Shown here: in pieces, positions 5,904-15,511 of the stretch | Position numbering within the stretch: position 1 is the first letter of the stretch | Layout: each line of letters opens with the position of its first letter | Assembly: GCF_020400825.1 (NCBI RefSeq) | Contig: NZ_JAINVH010000006.1 | Location: 1-64,000 of the forward strand | DNA: 64,000 nucleotides | Source of the DNA: Streptomyces sp. HPF1205 | GTDB lineage: Bacteria; Actinomycetota; Actinomycetes; Streptomycetales; Streptomycetaceae | Reading direction: 5' to 3' | Translations under genes and position numbers: made by a program | Notes under the pieces: model-generated | What the model saw: only the letters and a program-made list of their open reading frames with translations | The model's database searches: none | Told to the model about the DNA's origin: nothing

Positions 5904-8779
5904 TCGCTGCTCCCCGGACGGAAGAACCTGTCCACGATCTGGCGGGCGGCGTCGCCCTTGTCGTACTCGCCGAACTCCGCCACGAACTGCTTGCGGCGCG
6001 GCGCCCATTCGCTGTCGGCGTCCGGAAGGCCGCCGTCCAGCACGCGGTAGAGCCCCTCGACGTCGCGCACCACCGGGCCGGGGGCGTGCTTGACCAGGTC
6101 GAAGTACGTGCCGCGGTCGTCCTTGACGTACTCGTCGTAGTCGTAGGCGAAGAAGACCATCGGCCGGTCGAGGAGGGCGTAGTCGAACATCACGGACGAG
6201 TAGTCGGTGATCAGCGCGTCGGCGGCCAGGAACAGCGGGGTCACGTCGTGGACGGACGTCACGTCGACGACCCGGCCGCGTACGGACGGCGGGAGCACCA
6301 CCGTGTTGAGGTAGTGGGAGCGCACCAGCAGCGTGCAGCGGTCGCCGTACCGGTCGGCGAACTCGTCGAAGTCCAGCGGCGGTTCGAACTTGGCGACGCC
6401 GCCGGTCGCGGTGCTGCGGAACGTCGGCGCGTACAGCAGGATCCTGCGGTCCTCGGGGATGCCCAGCTCGCGTACGATGCCGGGCCGCACCCGCTGCCCG
6501 CTCAGGCGCTCGGCCTCGCGGGCCGCGACCAGGGCGTCGTTGCGCGGGTAGCCCGAGCGCAGCACCACCTCGTCCCTGAGGCGGAAGGCCGGCACCAGGG
6601 TGCGCGCGTCGTGCTCGGAGCGGATCAGGAAGTGGTCGAACCTGTCCAGGATCCGCTGGTAGTCGGCCTGCTGGTCCTTGGTCCGCACCCGCAGCTGGGG
6701 GCTGTCGAAGCCCATCTTCTTCAGCGCCGAGCCGTGCCAGGTCTGGATGTACGTGGTCTCCGGGCGCTTGGTGAGCTTCAGCGGGAAGCCCTGGTTGTCG
6801 ATCCAGAACTCCGCCTGGGCCAGCGCCCGCAGATAGGGGTACGACCAGCGTTTGACGAGGGTGGCGTCCGGCGGGAAGTCCTCGGGCCGGTCGGCGTAGG
6901 CCCAGATCGCGGTGAACTCCACGCCCTGCCGGCGCATCTCCTCGTAGATCGCCCGCGGACTGTCGCTGTACTGCTTGCCGAGGTGGCTCTCGAAGACCAC
7001 CGTGCCCTTCCTGACCGGCAGCCTGCTGAAGACGTCGTGGTACACGCGGATCTTGCTCTCGCCGGAACGCGCGTACCTGCGGGCGTTCTTGGCCTTGCGC
7101 AGCCCGCCGCGGGCCACCGTCCCGGGCACGCCCCGCAGGGCCCGGTCCAGCCCGGCCCGGCTGCGGCGGCTCACCGCGCCCTGCGCGGCCTGGACGAACG
7201 CCAGATGGCCCCGGCCGGACGTCTCGGCCTCCAGGCGGTCCGCGACCAGCCGGGACAGGCGCGGGCGGATCCGCAGCGGCACCGAGGTGTCCAGCTCGGC
7301 GTCGCCGACGGTGAGCGGCATCGGCATGGCCGCCGTGCCGTCCACGGTCAGCAGCAGCTGGATGTCCCAGACCGGGTCCAGCAGGCCCAGCGGGCGCAGG
7401 GTCCCGCTGATGTCGGCGTCCGCGCTCCACTCCAGGTGGTCGCCGGCGTGCCGCACCTGGACGCCGGGGAAGGCGAACGCCCGCACGCCCTTGCGCCGGG
7501 CGCGCAGCTCCAGGGCCGCCTCCAGCCGCGCGCCCGGGGCGATCCGGCCCAGCGGGTTGACGACGGAACCGGCCAGCGAGATCCCGGTGCCGGTCTGCCG
7601 GTAGCGGTCCAGCTTCGCGCGCAGGGTGAGCTGGTGCAGCGGCCTGGAGTGGTAGCCGAGATCGGTGACGTCGAGGACGGCGCGGGCCCGCTGCTCGTCC
7701 AGATGCTCCTCGCACCAGTAGACCCGGCCGTCCCGCTCGACCAGCGGCACCGACAGCTTCTGCCGGTTGATGAGGGTGTCGATCGCCGGGTTGAGGTTGG
7801 CCCAGTCCTCCTCCATGAGCAGGTAGGCGCAGATCCGGTGGATCGGCTCCAGCCCCTCGTACGCCTCCTGGGAGATCCGTGTCATGTACTCGCGCGCCAT
7901 GCGGGCGAACTGGTGGCGGTAGCCGTCGTCGAGGAACGGCAGGTCGCGCAGGTGCAGTACCAGGTCGTGCTTGAGGAACTTGGTGTCCTTGTGCAGCTTC
8001 AGCCCGTCCAGGCCGCGTTCGCGGAAGATCGCGTCGATCTCGCGGTGGATCCTGACCCGGTGGGCGAAGTTGTCGACCTCGTGGCGGCGGTTGCTGATCG
8101 AGCGCCTGGTGCCGCTGTCGTCCACCATCCAGTTGTAGACGTGGTGGGGGATCAGCGTGATCCGCTCGGCGGCCAGGTAGGCGCGGGCGGAGAACAGCAG
8201 GTCCTCGTAGTGGATGCCGACCGGGAAGAGCAGGTCGTTGCCGAGCAGGAAGTCGCGCCGGTAGCACTTGTTGGTCGACAGGGTGTCGTAGACCAGCAGG
8301 TCGGGCAGTTCCATGATCGACTCGATGGTCCGGGTCGAGGTGTACAGCCACGGGTACCAGTCGACCGCCTTGCCGGTACGCGTCTGCACCCGCTTGGTCA
8401 GCCCGGACACCATCTGGGCGCCACCGGCGCGGGCCGCGTCGAGGAAGTTGCGGCAGGCGTGGCGCTCCAGGGTGTCGTCGCTGTCCAGGAAGACCAGGTA
8501 CTCGCCGCGTGCCTCGGCGATGCCGCGGTTGCGCGGGCCGCCGCAGCCGCCGCTGTTCTCGTCGAGCCGGAACGCCCGCACCCGGTCCGGGTGCCGCTCC
8601 GCCAGGCGCTCGGCCGCCTCGTAGCTGCCGTCGGTGCTGCAGTCGTCGACGATCACCACCTCGACGCCGCGCAGCGACTGCTCCAGCGCCGACCGGACCG
8701 CCGTGGGCAGGCGCTCCGCGTCGTTGTAGACGATGACCACCACGCTCAGGGCAGGTCCCGGCTCCGTGTTCATCCGCAT
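5900..8779 (-). CDS. Bifunctional GT2 glycosyltransferase / CDP-glycerol glycerophosphotransferase (TagF-type)
   Basis: This large fusion has about 959 residues. Residues 10-230 are a GT-A (GT2) domain with VDDCSTDGS and the metal/nucleotide motif DSDD (about residues 99-102). The C-terminal part (about 580-945) is a TagF/TarF-like glycerophosphotransferase with QTWHGSALKKMG (near 680) and ITDYSSVMFDYALLDRP (near 860). A middle region of about 300 residues looks like beta-rich linker domains. By family it would polymerise or transfer glycerol phosphate from CDP-glycerol and add a sugar, making a wall teichoic-acid-type polymer at the inner membrane face. The ATG at 8779 is preferred: TACTGT eight bases upstream could give a near-leaderless message. 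ATG 8773 is an alternative. Confidence 0.88.
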   Translation of the reverse strand: MRMNTEPGPALSVVVIVYNDAERLPTAVRSALEQSLRGVEVVIVDDCSTDGSYEAAERLAERHPDRVRAFRLDENSGGCGGPRNRGIAEARGEYLVFLDSDDTLERHACRNFLDAARAGGAQMVSGLTKRVQTRTGKAVDWYPWLYTSTRTIESIMELPDLLVYDTLSTNKCYRRDFLLGNDLLFPVGIHYEDLLFSARAYLAAERITLIPHHVYNWMVDDSGTRRSISNRRHEVDNFAHRVRIHREIDAIFRERGLDGLKLHKDTKFLKHDLVLHLRDLPFLDDGYRHQFARMAREYMTRISQEAYEGLEPIHRICAYLLMEEDWANLNPAIDTLINRQKLSVPLVERDGRVYWCEEHLDEQRARAVLDVTDLGYHSRPLHQLTLRAKLDRYRQTGTGISLAGSVVNPLGRIAPGARLEAALELRARRKGVRAFAFPGVQVRHAGDHLEWSADADISGTLRPLGLLDPVWDIQLLLTVDGTAAMPMPLTVGDAELDTSVPLRIRPRLSRLVADRLEAETSGRGHLAFVQAAQGAVSRRSRAGLDRALRGVPGTVARGGLRKAKNARRYARSGESKIRVYHDVFSRLPVRKGTVVFESHLGKQYSDSPRAIYEEMRRQGVEFTAIWAYADRPEDFPPDATLVKRWSYPYLRALAQAEFWIDNQGFPLKLTKRPETTYIQTWHGSALKKMGFDSPQLRVRTKDQQADYQRILDRFDHFLIRSEHDARTLVPAFRLRDEVVLRSGYPRNDALVAAREAERLSGQRVRPGIVRELGIPEDRRILLYAPTFRSTATGGVAKFEPPLDFDEFADRYGDRCTLLVRSHYLNTVVLPPSVRGRVVDVTSVHDVTPLFLAADALITDYSSVMFDYALLDRPMVFFAYDYDEYVKDDRGTYFDLVKHAPGPVVRDVEGLYRVLDGGLPDADSEWAPRRKQFVAEFGEYDKGDAARQIVDRFFRPGSSE

Positions 8780-9101
8780 GCCGTCCAACAGTAGGGGGTC
8801 GGTTCCTCGTCTCTGTCATGAAACGTCTCGTACGAGTGACGCGTCCCGGGATGTCGCCCCCGCGTGGCGCGCGAGCACCGTACGCACCCCCGGCGGTCGC
8901 TCGGTTGTCCGCTTCACGCGGTACTGGCGAGGGAAGGGCCGTGGAACCCGCCGGCGGCGTTCCCCCTCTTACCCGTCGGAGACGTCCGCACCCGCCGAGA
9001 ACGCCGAGAACGGCCGGGGCGCCCGGACGCTCGTCCGCTGATCGCGGGATCGCGGGATCGCGGGATCGCGTGACGACAGTCATTTCTTGTTGGGGGGAAC
9101 A
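8780..9101. other. Divergent intergenic region of the wall-polymer locus
   Basis: No gene is supported. The left end has a possible -10 (TACTGT on the minus strand, 8793-8788) for the glycosyltransferase operon. The right end has an 8-bp tandem repeat and a G-rich ribosome-binding site (TGGGGGG, 9091-9097) ahead of the TTG start of the deacetylase. Confidence 0.5.
9040..9070. repeat. 8-bp tandem repeat GATCGCGG
   Basis: Three full copies and one seven-base copy lie about 30 bases upstream of the deacetylase start. They fall in the expected promoter or leader, so copy-number change could alter expression. No protein-binding family is recognised. Confidence 0.7.
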
Positions 9102-11177
9102 TTGCCTGCCACCCGCAGGCGCGTGCTGACCTACGCGCTGTCCGGTGCGGCTGCGCTGGCCACGGGGGGATGCTCGTCGGCCGCCGTCCACGGACACACG
9201 AAGCCGCTCGCCGGTCCCGCGCCGGGTTCGGGATCGGGGGTCGCCGTGACCGCGGCCCCCGGCACCTCGGTGGTGCAGATCGTCGCCCACCCGGACGACG
9301 ACCTGTACTTCATCAACCCGGAGACCTCGCAGTTCCTGCGGGCGGGAGTACCGCTGACCACGGTGTACCTGACCGCGGGCGAGAGCACCGGCCTCGGGCG
9401 CAGAACCTACGCCGTGCGCCACGGCGAGGTCCCGGTGCTGGACCGGGCGCACTTCGCCGCCGAGCGCTTCAACGGGTCCCGCCGCGCGTACGCGCGCATG
9501 GCCACCGGCGACATGGACAGCCCGTGGGACCGCTCCGCGCGGGTGCTGGCCTCCGGCACGGTCGCCGAAGTGGCCGTCCTGCGCGCCGCCCCGCACGTAC
9601 GGCTCGTGGTGCTCGCCATGCTGGAGGCCGGCGACCGGCGCCGCGAGTACCGCGGCCGCAGTCTGGCCGGCCTGGTGGCGGGCACCACCCTCAGCGTTCC
9701 CACCCTGGTGATGCCGGACTCGCCCGTCACCAGCCAGTACGCCTACACCCGCGACAAGGTGCTCGCCGCGCTCGACCACGTGCTCACCGACGCCCGCCCG
9801 ACCCTGGTGTGCACGCTGGACCCCGACCCCGAGCACAAGCGGGGCAGGCACGGCAAGGGCGCGGCCTCCACCGACCACGCCGACCACACCGCGAGCGCGC
9901 AGCTCGCCGTCACGGCCGTCGAGCGCTACCGCCCGCCGGCCGGGTCGCCCGCCCCGGTGCTGCAGTCGTACCGCGGCTACGCCAACCAGCTCTACCCCGC
10001 CAACCTCGACCCGTTCACCCTCGCCGCCAAGACCGCCACGCTGGTCACCTACTCCGGCCACGGCCTGCCCTGCGCGGTGCCCTACGGCTGCGGCGACCAC
10101 CAGGTGGACCTGCTGCGCCTGACCAGGAAGCGTTTCGACTCCACCCAGCACCGCCACCGCGGCGACGTGCACTGGCTGCGGCCGCTGCCCGACGGGCGGC
10201 TGACCGCGTTCACCGTGGCGGGCGGGCAGGTGGTGCAGTGGACGCAGAAGACACCCGGCGCCGCCGCCTGGGCCGACCCGGTGCCGCTGCCCGGCGGCGA
10301 CCTGTTCGGCCACGTGTCCGCGGTGTCCCTGCCCGACGGGCGCGTACGGCTGTTCGCCCTGAGGCACGGCGGCCTGGCCGGTGCCCCCGCCGCGCAGCGG
10401 CGGCAGGTCGTCACCACCGTGCAGGAGGCGCCCGGCGGCCGGTTCGGGCAGTGGCAGGACCTGGGCGGTCCCGACGGCGTCCGCGGCCCGAAGGCGCGGG
10501 AACTCGGTCTGCCGTACGCGGCGGTGGACCGGCTCGGCCGCGTGCACGTCGTCGTCCGCACCTACACCCGCGCCCTGGCCCTGCGCACCTTGTCGGCGAC
10601 CGGCCGGTGGGGCCCCTGGCGGCGGCTGCCCGGACCGGCCGACGTCCAGGACGGGCTGTTCCTGCTGCCGCGCGCCGACGGCAGGACCGAGATCTACGCC
10701 GGCACCCGCACCCACCTGTACCGGTGGACGCTTCCCCCGCACGGCCGCGCCACCGCCGCACGGCTGCCGCTCCCGGTGCCGTCCTGCGCCCCCACCGCGG
10801 TCGAACTGCCCGGCGGCGGGACCCGGCTGTTCCTGCGCCCGGGCGGGTCGGGCACCGTCCACGTGCACGACGAGCGCAAGGGCGGCGTCTGGACGCCGGC
10901 CGCCGCCTACCCGGCCGGCGGGTACGGCCCGGTGGCGGTGGCCGCCCTGGCCGGCGGCGGGCACGTGACGGCCACCCGCAACGACGCGGGCGCGGTCAGC
11001 ACGCGCGCCTGGGCCGCCGGATCCGCCGCGGCGCCCCGGCCGGCCGAGCACGCCGTGCTGCTGACCGGCGTGCCCTCGCTCGCCCGGGACCGGGCCGGCC
11101 GCACCTTCCTGGCCGTCCAGGGCGCGGACGGCATGCTCGGCCTGGTCCGCGCCGACCGGCTGGAGCCCAAGGCATGA
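9102..11177 (+). CDS. Exported PIG-L (LmbE) family deacetylase with C-terminal propeller-like region
   Basis: This has 691 residues from TTG 9102, chosen for the G-rich ribosome-binding site just upstream and because it yields a Tat-type leader (TRRRVLTYALSG) followed by a hydrophobic stretch and a Cys at residue 24, possibly a weak lipobox. The zinc-binding PIG-L motif AHPDDD is at residues 62-67 and a second zinc motif HADHTA lies near residue 265. By family it removes an N-acetyl group from GlcNAc-type substrates. The last 360 residues repeat short beta motifs around Trp and Gly (HWLRPLPDGRLTAF, RFGQWQDLGGP, RWGPWRRLPGP), suggesting a beta-propeller or lectin-like domain. Divergent wall-polymer genes suggest the substrate is a wall glycan; this is inference. 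Confidence 0.85.
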   Translation: MPATRRRVLTYALSGAAALATGGCSSAAVHGHTKPLAGPAPGSGSGVAVTAAPGTSVVQIVAHPDDDLYFINPETSQFLRAGVPLTTVYLTAGESTGLGRRTYAVRHGEVPVLDRAHFAAERFNGSRRAYARMATGDMDSPWDRSARVLASGTVAEVAVLRAAPHVRLVVLAMLEAGDRRREYRGRSLAGLVAGTTLSVPTLVMPDSPVTSQYAYTRDKVLAALDHVLTDARPTLVCTLDPDPEHKRGRHGKGAASTDHADHTASAQLAVTAVERYRPPAGSPAPVLQSYRGYANQLYPANLDPFTLAAKTATLVTYSGHGLPCAVPYGCGDHQVDLLRLTRKRFDSTQHRHRGDVHWLRPLPDGRLTAFTVAGGQVVQWTQKTPGAAAWADPVPLPGGDLFGHVSAVSLPDGRVRLFALRHGGLAGAPAAQRRQVVTTVQEAPGGRFGQWQDLGGPDGVRGPKARELGLPYAAVDRLGRVHVVVRTYTRALALRTLSATGRWGPWRRLPGPADVQDGLFLLPRADGRTEIYAGTRTHLYRWTLPPHGRATAARLPLPVPSCAPTAVELPGGGTRLFLRPGGSGTVHVHDERKGGVWTPAAAYPAGGYGPVAVAALAGGGHVTATRNDAGAVSTRAWAAGSAAAPRPAEHAVLLTGVPSLARDRAGRTFLAVQGADGMLGLVRADRLEPKA

Positions 11178-11515
11178 CCCGGCGGCCCCCCCACTCCCGG
11201 GGCCGTATCGCGAGCGGCGGCCCCGGCCCCCCGGGCCAATCCCGTCCGGCAGACGCCCTTCGCGCGGCTGCCGGGCGAAGGGCCGTGCTTCGGCGGGGGA
11301 GCCGTCGCCCACCGCGCCGCAGCCCGCGGCCCCGGCGCGGGGGGAGCGGCGGCGGTGCGGGGGCGAGTGGCGGCGGTGACGGTGTGTGGTCCGATCGGCC
11401 CATCGCGCGGCGGCACCGGTTGCGGTGACCGGAAAGCCCGCTTTGACTCGTGGGGCAGGCGCGGCACGCCGCTGAGGCGGCGGGGCGGCGGGCACCCGGT
11501 GAGAGGAGCGATGTG
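11178..11515. other. Gene-free interval before the ferritin-like gene
   Basis: No coding signal is seen. A 9-bp hairpin (11255-11283) may end the deacetylase message. The GAGGAG at 11503-11508 serves the next gene. Confidence 0.5.
11255..11283 (+). terminator. Hairpin downstream of the deacetylase gene
   Basis: GCCCTTCGC (11255-11263) and GCGAAGGGC (11275-11283) pair perfectly around an 11-base loop. No T-run follows. It is a plausible terminator but could be chance in this GC-rich DNA. Confidence 0.45.
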
Positions 11516-12313
11516 GTGTTGTCGGCGCGCACCCTGTTCACGGAGATTCTCGACGACGACAGGTCCTTCAGGCTCTTCTGCTCGATCGCCGCCGGCGGCG
11601 AGGCGCAGGGCGGCTGGGAGAACGGCCGCATCGCGGCGCTCGTCCCCGCGTCGCAGCGGGCCATGGCCCCCAAGATCGCCCGGCACGGCACGGACGAGGA
11701 CAAGCACGGCCGCATCTTCACCGCCCTGCTGCGCAAGCGCGGGCTCGACGCGGTACCCGTGCCGCCCGACACGGACTACACCATGCTGCTGGAGCGCGGC
11801 GGAATCGGCCTCGCGCACTCCCGCCTGAAGCGGGACGAGCCGCTGACCGAGGCCGACATCGTCACCTACCTGGCCCACAGCAGGGTCACGGAGCAGCGCG
11901 CCTCGGAGCAGATGCGCCTGCTCCTCAAGCACTTCGAAGACCATCCGGAGGTCGGCAAGGCGGTCCGGGCGATCTCGCGCGACGAGGACAACCACCTCGC
12001 GTACTGCCACGAGGAGTTGCTGCGCCTGTCCGCGATCGGCCACGCCGACACCATCCGGCGCATCCTGCGGGAGGCCGCGCACGCGGAGATCCGCATCTAC
12101 CGCGACGTCAGCCTGGCCGTGATGGCGCACATGGGCCGCATCCTGGGCTGGTCCGCGCCCAGAGCCCTGGCCCTGCGGCTCGGCATCCACGCGGTGTACC
12201 TCTACGAGCGGTGCGGCGGCTGGCGGCGGATGGTCACCCTGACGATGCCCGAGCGCCGCAACGCGATGGGCGGGCCGGCCCAGGAGGACGACGCGGCCCT
12301 GGAACCGGCGTAA
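11516..12313 (+). CDS. Ferritin-like domain protein
   Basis: This has about 265 residues. GTG 11516 follows GAGGAG by seven bases; GTG 11513 is an alternative. It is almost wholly helical, with carboxylate/histidine patterns DEDKHGRIFTALL and DEDNHLAYCHEELL that look like the two halves of a ferritin-like di-iron site, and a further HAEIRIYRD helix. Known relatives bind iron or oxidise substrates at a di-iron centre; the substrate here is unknown. It stands alone between the deacetylase and a convergent LysR gene. No export signal is present, so it should be cytoplasmic. Confidence 0.7.
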   Translation: MLSARTLFTEILDDDRSFRLFCSIAAGGEAQGGWENGRIAALVPASQRAMAPKIARHGTDEDKHGRIFTALLRKRGLDAVPVPPDTDYTMLLERGGIGLAHSRLKRDEPLTEADIVTYLAHSRVTEQRASEQMRLLLKHFEDHPEVGKAVRAISRDEDNHLAYCHEELLRLSAIGHADTIRRILREAAHAEIRIYRDVSLAVMAHMGRILGWSAPRALALRLGIHAVYLYERCGGWRRMVTLTMPERRNAMGGPAQEDDAALEPA

Positions 12314-12349
12314 CCCCCGCGGCCCCCGGAGCAGTCCCCGCGGCCCCGA

Positions 12350-13264
12350 TCAGTCCCCCGCGCACACCCGGCGGCACGCCTCCACGTAATCGCGCGTCAA
12401 GGGGCCGGCGGCCGTACGCGGCCAGGCGAGCGCGAAGCGGCTGGGGGACAGGCCGCGCACCGGGCGGGCCGTGACACCGCCGAGCGAGACCAGCGGGACG
12501 TTGCCCGAGGCGACCAGGACCACGCCGAGGCCGGCGGCGAGCGCCTCGTACGTCTCCTCCGTGCTCGCGACCTCGGCCCCGATCGCCGGCGGGCGCCCGC
12601 CGCGGGCGTCGAGGGCGAGCCAGTAGTCCCGCAGCGGCCCCGCGGCGGCGGGAAGCGCCAGGAACGGCTCGTCCATCAGGTCGGCGAAGTCCACGGCGGA
12701 CCCGGGCGGGGTGCGGACGGCGATCGGGTGGTCCTCCCGCAGGGCGACCAGCCGGGGCTCCTCGGCGACGACCACGTGGTCGTACCGCTCCTGGCCCGGC
12801 AGCGGCAGCCACACGAAGGCGACGTCGCTCGTGCCGTCCGCGAGCCCGGCGGTCGGGTCGTCCCAGCCGACCTGGCGCAGCAGCGGTGTGGCCTCGGGGT
12901 GGGCGGCGCAGAAGCGCGAGCGGACCGCGGGCAGCAGCCCGCCCCGGCCCGGGCTCGTACTCATACCGACCACCAGCGTGGCGCGCTGCGCTGCCTTCGC
13001 GCGCTCCACCGCCGCCCGGCCCGCGTCCCACTCGGCCAGGACGCGGCGGGCGTACGGCAGCAGTTGCTCGCCGGCCGCGGTGAGGGCGACGCCCTGGCGG
13101 CCGCGGTCGAACAGTTCGGCCCCGAGCTGCTTCTCCAGCGCCCTGACCTGCTTGCTCAGCGCGGGCTGGGAGACGAACAGCCGCTCCGCCGCCCGGGTGA
13201 AGTGCAACTCCTCGGCGACGGCGACGAAGTAGCGCAGATCCCTGCCGTGGACATCCATAACCAT
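12350..13264 (-). CDS. LysR-family transcriptional regulator
   Basis: The 304-residue protein has an N-terminal winged helix (about residues 8-66: LRYFVAVAEELHFTRAAERL, then SQPALSKQVRALE), classic for LysR, and a periplasmic-binding-like effector domain over residues 95-295. The start is ATG 13264 or ATG 13258 two codons later. It is divergent from a short-chain dehydrogenase gene 124 bases away, which LysR proteins typically control. The effector is unknown. Confidence 0.92.
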   Translation of the reverse strand: MVMDVHGRDLRYFVAVAEELHFTRAAERLFVSQPALSKQVRALEKQLGAELFDRGRQGVALTAAGEQLLPYARRVLAEWDAGRAAVERAKAAQRATLVVGMSTSPGRGGLLPAVRSRFCAAHPEATPLLRQVGWDDPTAGLADGTSDVAFVWLPLPGQERYDHVVVAEEPRLVALREDHPIAVRTPPGSAVDFADLMDEPFLALPAAAGPLRDYWLALDARGGRPPAIGAEVASTEETYEALAAGLGVVLVASGNVPLVSLGGVTARPVRGLSPSRFALAWPRTAAGPLTRDYVEACRRVCAGD

Positions 13265-13388
13265 CGGCTATCACGAAGGGTCTTGGACGGGCAAGGCGCG
13301 CCCCGGGCACGCTTGATCACAGCAACGGCAGGACAACGCGGAGCACGCGGGACACACGCGAAACACCCGCGGGACAACGGGAGTGGAC

Positions 13389-14216
13389 ATGAACAAGGTC
13401 TGGCTGGTCACCGGCGCGGGCAGCGGTTTCGGACGGGCGATCACGCAGGCCGCGGTCGCGGCCGGTGACGTGGTGGCCGCCGCGGCCCGGCGGCCGGAGA
13501 CCCTGGACGACCTGGTGGCGGCGCACCCCGACCAGGTGGACGCGGTGCGGCTGGACGTCACCGACGTCAAGGCGGCCGAACGCGCGGTCAGGGACGTGAT
13601 CGCGCGCCACGGCCGGATCGACGTCCTGGTCAACAACGCGGGCCGCACGCACGTCGGCGCCTTCGAGGAGACCACGGACGAGGAGCTGCGCTCCCTGTTC
13701 GACGTGCACGTCTTCGGCCCGGCCGCGCTGGTGCGCGCGGTGCTGCCGCACATGCGGGCCCGCCGTTCGGGCGCGATCGTGCAGATGAGCAGCATGGGCG
13801 GGCAGATGTCCTTCGCCGGCTTCTCCGCCTACAGCGGCACCAAGTTCGCGCTGGAGGGCATGACCGAGGCGCTGGCCGACGAGGTCGGCCCGCTGGGCAT
13901 CAAGACGCTGATCGTGGAACCGGGCGCCTTCCGCACCTCGCTGATGGCCAAGGGCAGCGCGAGCGCGGAGCTGCCCGACTACGAGGCCACGGTCGGCGCC
14001 ACCCGCAAGATGGCCGCGGAGGTCGGGGGCAAGGAGCCCGGCGATCCCGCCAAGGCCGCCGCCCTCGTCCTGGCCGCCCTCGAAGCCGAGGACACCCCCC
14101 TGCACCTCCCGATGGGCGACGACGGCGTGACCGCCGTCCTGTCCCACCTGGACGAGGTCCGGGCGCAGATCGCCCCCTGGGAGGACCGGGCACGGGCGAC
14201 GGCCTTCGGCGAGTGA
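13389..14216 (+). CDS. Short-chain dehydrogenase/reductase (SDR)
   Basis: This cytoplasmic NAD(P)-dependent oxidoreductase has 275 residues. It has the Rossmann motif TGAGSGFG (residues 8-15), NNAG near 85, and the catalytic Ser with YSGTK (YxxxK) near 150. ATG 13389 is preceded by GGGAG at a spacing of five; a GTG six bases upstream is in frame but worse placed. It is divergent from the LysR gene and therefore its likely target. The substrate is unknown. Confidence 0.9.
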   Translation: MNKVWLVTGAGSGFGRAITQAAVAAGDVVAAAARRPETLDDLVAAHPDQVDAVRLDVTDVKAAERAVRDVIARHGRIDVLVNNAGRTHVGAFEETTDEELRSLFDVHVFGPAALVRAVLPHMRARRSGAIVQMSSMGGQMSFAGFSAYSGTKFALEGMTEALADEVGPLGIKTLIVEPGAFRTSLMAKGSASAELPDYEATVGATRKMAAEVGGKEPGDPAKAAALVLAALEAEDTPLHLPMGDDGVTAVLSHLDEVRAQIAPWEDRARATAFGE

Positions 14217-14314
14217 CGGCCTTCGACGGGTGACGGCCTTCGGTGAGTGACGGCTTTCGACGGGTGGCGGCCCGGGCCGTCACGGCCCCGGATGTGACCG
14301 CCGGGCGTCGCCGC

Positions 14315-15346
14315 TCAGCCCAGGCGCACGGCGGCCCAGGCCGCCCGCGCCCGCGGGTGGTCGGGGCCGAAGTGCTCGGTCCACGCGGAGGCCACCGCGT
14401 GCATCTCGTGCGGGGAGCCGTGGACGAGGGCCAGCAGGGTGCGGGTGCGCAGGATCCGGTGGTGGATCGGGGCCAGCCGCGGCCCGGCCTCCTCCAGGGC
14501 GCGCAGCGCCTCGGCCTCCGCGTCGGCGAGCCGGCCCAGTCCGTACAGCGCCTCGGCCCGCACCAGCGAGCGCGAGCCCGGCTGGGCGGCCGAGAACGCG
14601 GGCAGCCACTCGGCCTCGGCCAGCGCCTCCTCGTGCCGGCCCTGGCCGACCAGCCCGGTGAGCAGGTTCAGCCGCAGCCCCTGGGCGAAGTCGCTGTGCC
14701 CGCCGAGCAACTGCTCGGCCTCGGCCAGGGATCCGCGCGCCCAGCGCTCGGCCTCGACGGGCATACCGCACTCCGCGTACGAGAACGCGAGGCCGTTGGC
14801 GACCGCGAGCCGCACCACCGCCGCGTTCGGATCGCCCCGCTCGGCCAGGGAGGCGGCGATCGCGGCCAGCGCCGTGCCCTCGGCCTGCGCCTGCGCGAAG
14901 CGGCCGAGCAGGGCCAGGTGCTGCGCGCGGTTCACCCGGCTCACGAGCACGTACGGATGGTCCGTGCCCAGCTCCCGGGCGGCAGCCGGAAGCACCGCCT
15001 CGCTCACGTCGATCGCCTCGCGCACCCGGCCGGCCTGTGAGAGCACCTTGGCGAGCTGCATGTGGGAGCGGTGCCGCGGCATCGCGAACCCCGCGTCGGC
15101 GTACGCCTTCGCGCCGTAGGCATGGACCAGCGCCCGCGCCTCGGCCTCCCCCTCGGCCAGCCGCCCCGCCGCGATCAGCGCGTCCACCACGTCGGCGCGC
15201 GCCTCCAGCGTCCGCGGGTGGACCCCGCCGTGCTCGCGGCGTGCCTGCTCGGCGACCGCGGCGAACACCCCCAGCGCCTCCTCCGCCCGGTCCAGCGCGA
15301 GCAGGTGCCGCCCGTACTCCAGGTCCCCGCCGGCCTGCGCCGCCAT
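14315..15346 (-). CDS. Tetratricopeptide-repeat protein
   Basis: The 343 residues are built from Ala/Leu-rich helical hairpins with TPR-like spacing (for example ALGVFAAVAEQARREHG and EAIDVSEAVLPAAARELG). Several repeats resemble the kinesin-light-chain type common in actinomycetes (HPRTLEARADVVDAL). No catalytic domain, signal peptide or membrane segment is seen. TPR proteins usually mediate protein contacts; the partner is unknown. It is divergent from the DUF4190 gene. Confidence 0.8.
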   Translation of the reverse strand: MAAQAGGDLEYGRHLLALDRAEEALGVFAAVAEQARREHGGVHPRTLEARADVVDALIAAGRLAEGEAEARALVHAYGAKAYADAGFAMPRHRSHMQLAKVLSQAGRVREAIDVSEAVLPAAARELGTDHPYVLVSRVNRAQHLALLGRFAQAQAEGTALAAIAASLAERGDPNAAVVRLAVANGLAFSYAECGMPVEAERWARGSLAEAEQLLGGHSDFAQGLRLNLLTGLVGQGRHEEALAEAEWLPAFSAAQPGSRSLVRAEALYGLGRLADAEAEALRALEEAGPRLAPIHHRILRTRTLLALVHGSPHEMHAVASAWTEHFGPDHPRARAAWAAVRLG

Positions 15347-15511
15347 TCCTGCCTCCCCGTTCGCGAAAGTGCGCCCCGGCGGGAAAACCTACCGGCCGCG
15401 CGGGGCCCGGCGGTCCCCGGCGGGACGAGTTGCGCCCGGCCGCCCCCGGGGCAGGGCCGGGGCGCCCGGACGCCCTGGTGGGCGCCTTCCTGGCCGCGGA
15501 CCGCGGGATCG

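Noticed and set aside
4761-11495. A 2244-residue open frame on the minus strand
   Set aside because: Only its last 380 codons are a real gene (the GT4 enzyme). The rest is a GC-rich shadow of the glycosyltransferase fusion and of the opposite-strand deacetylase, with Arg/Gly/Pro-rich composition and no domains.
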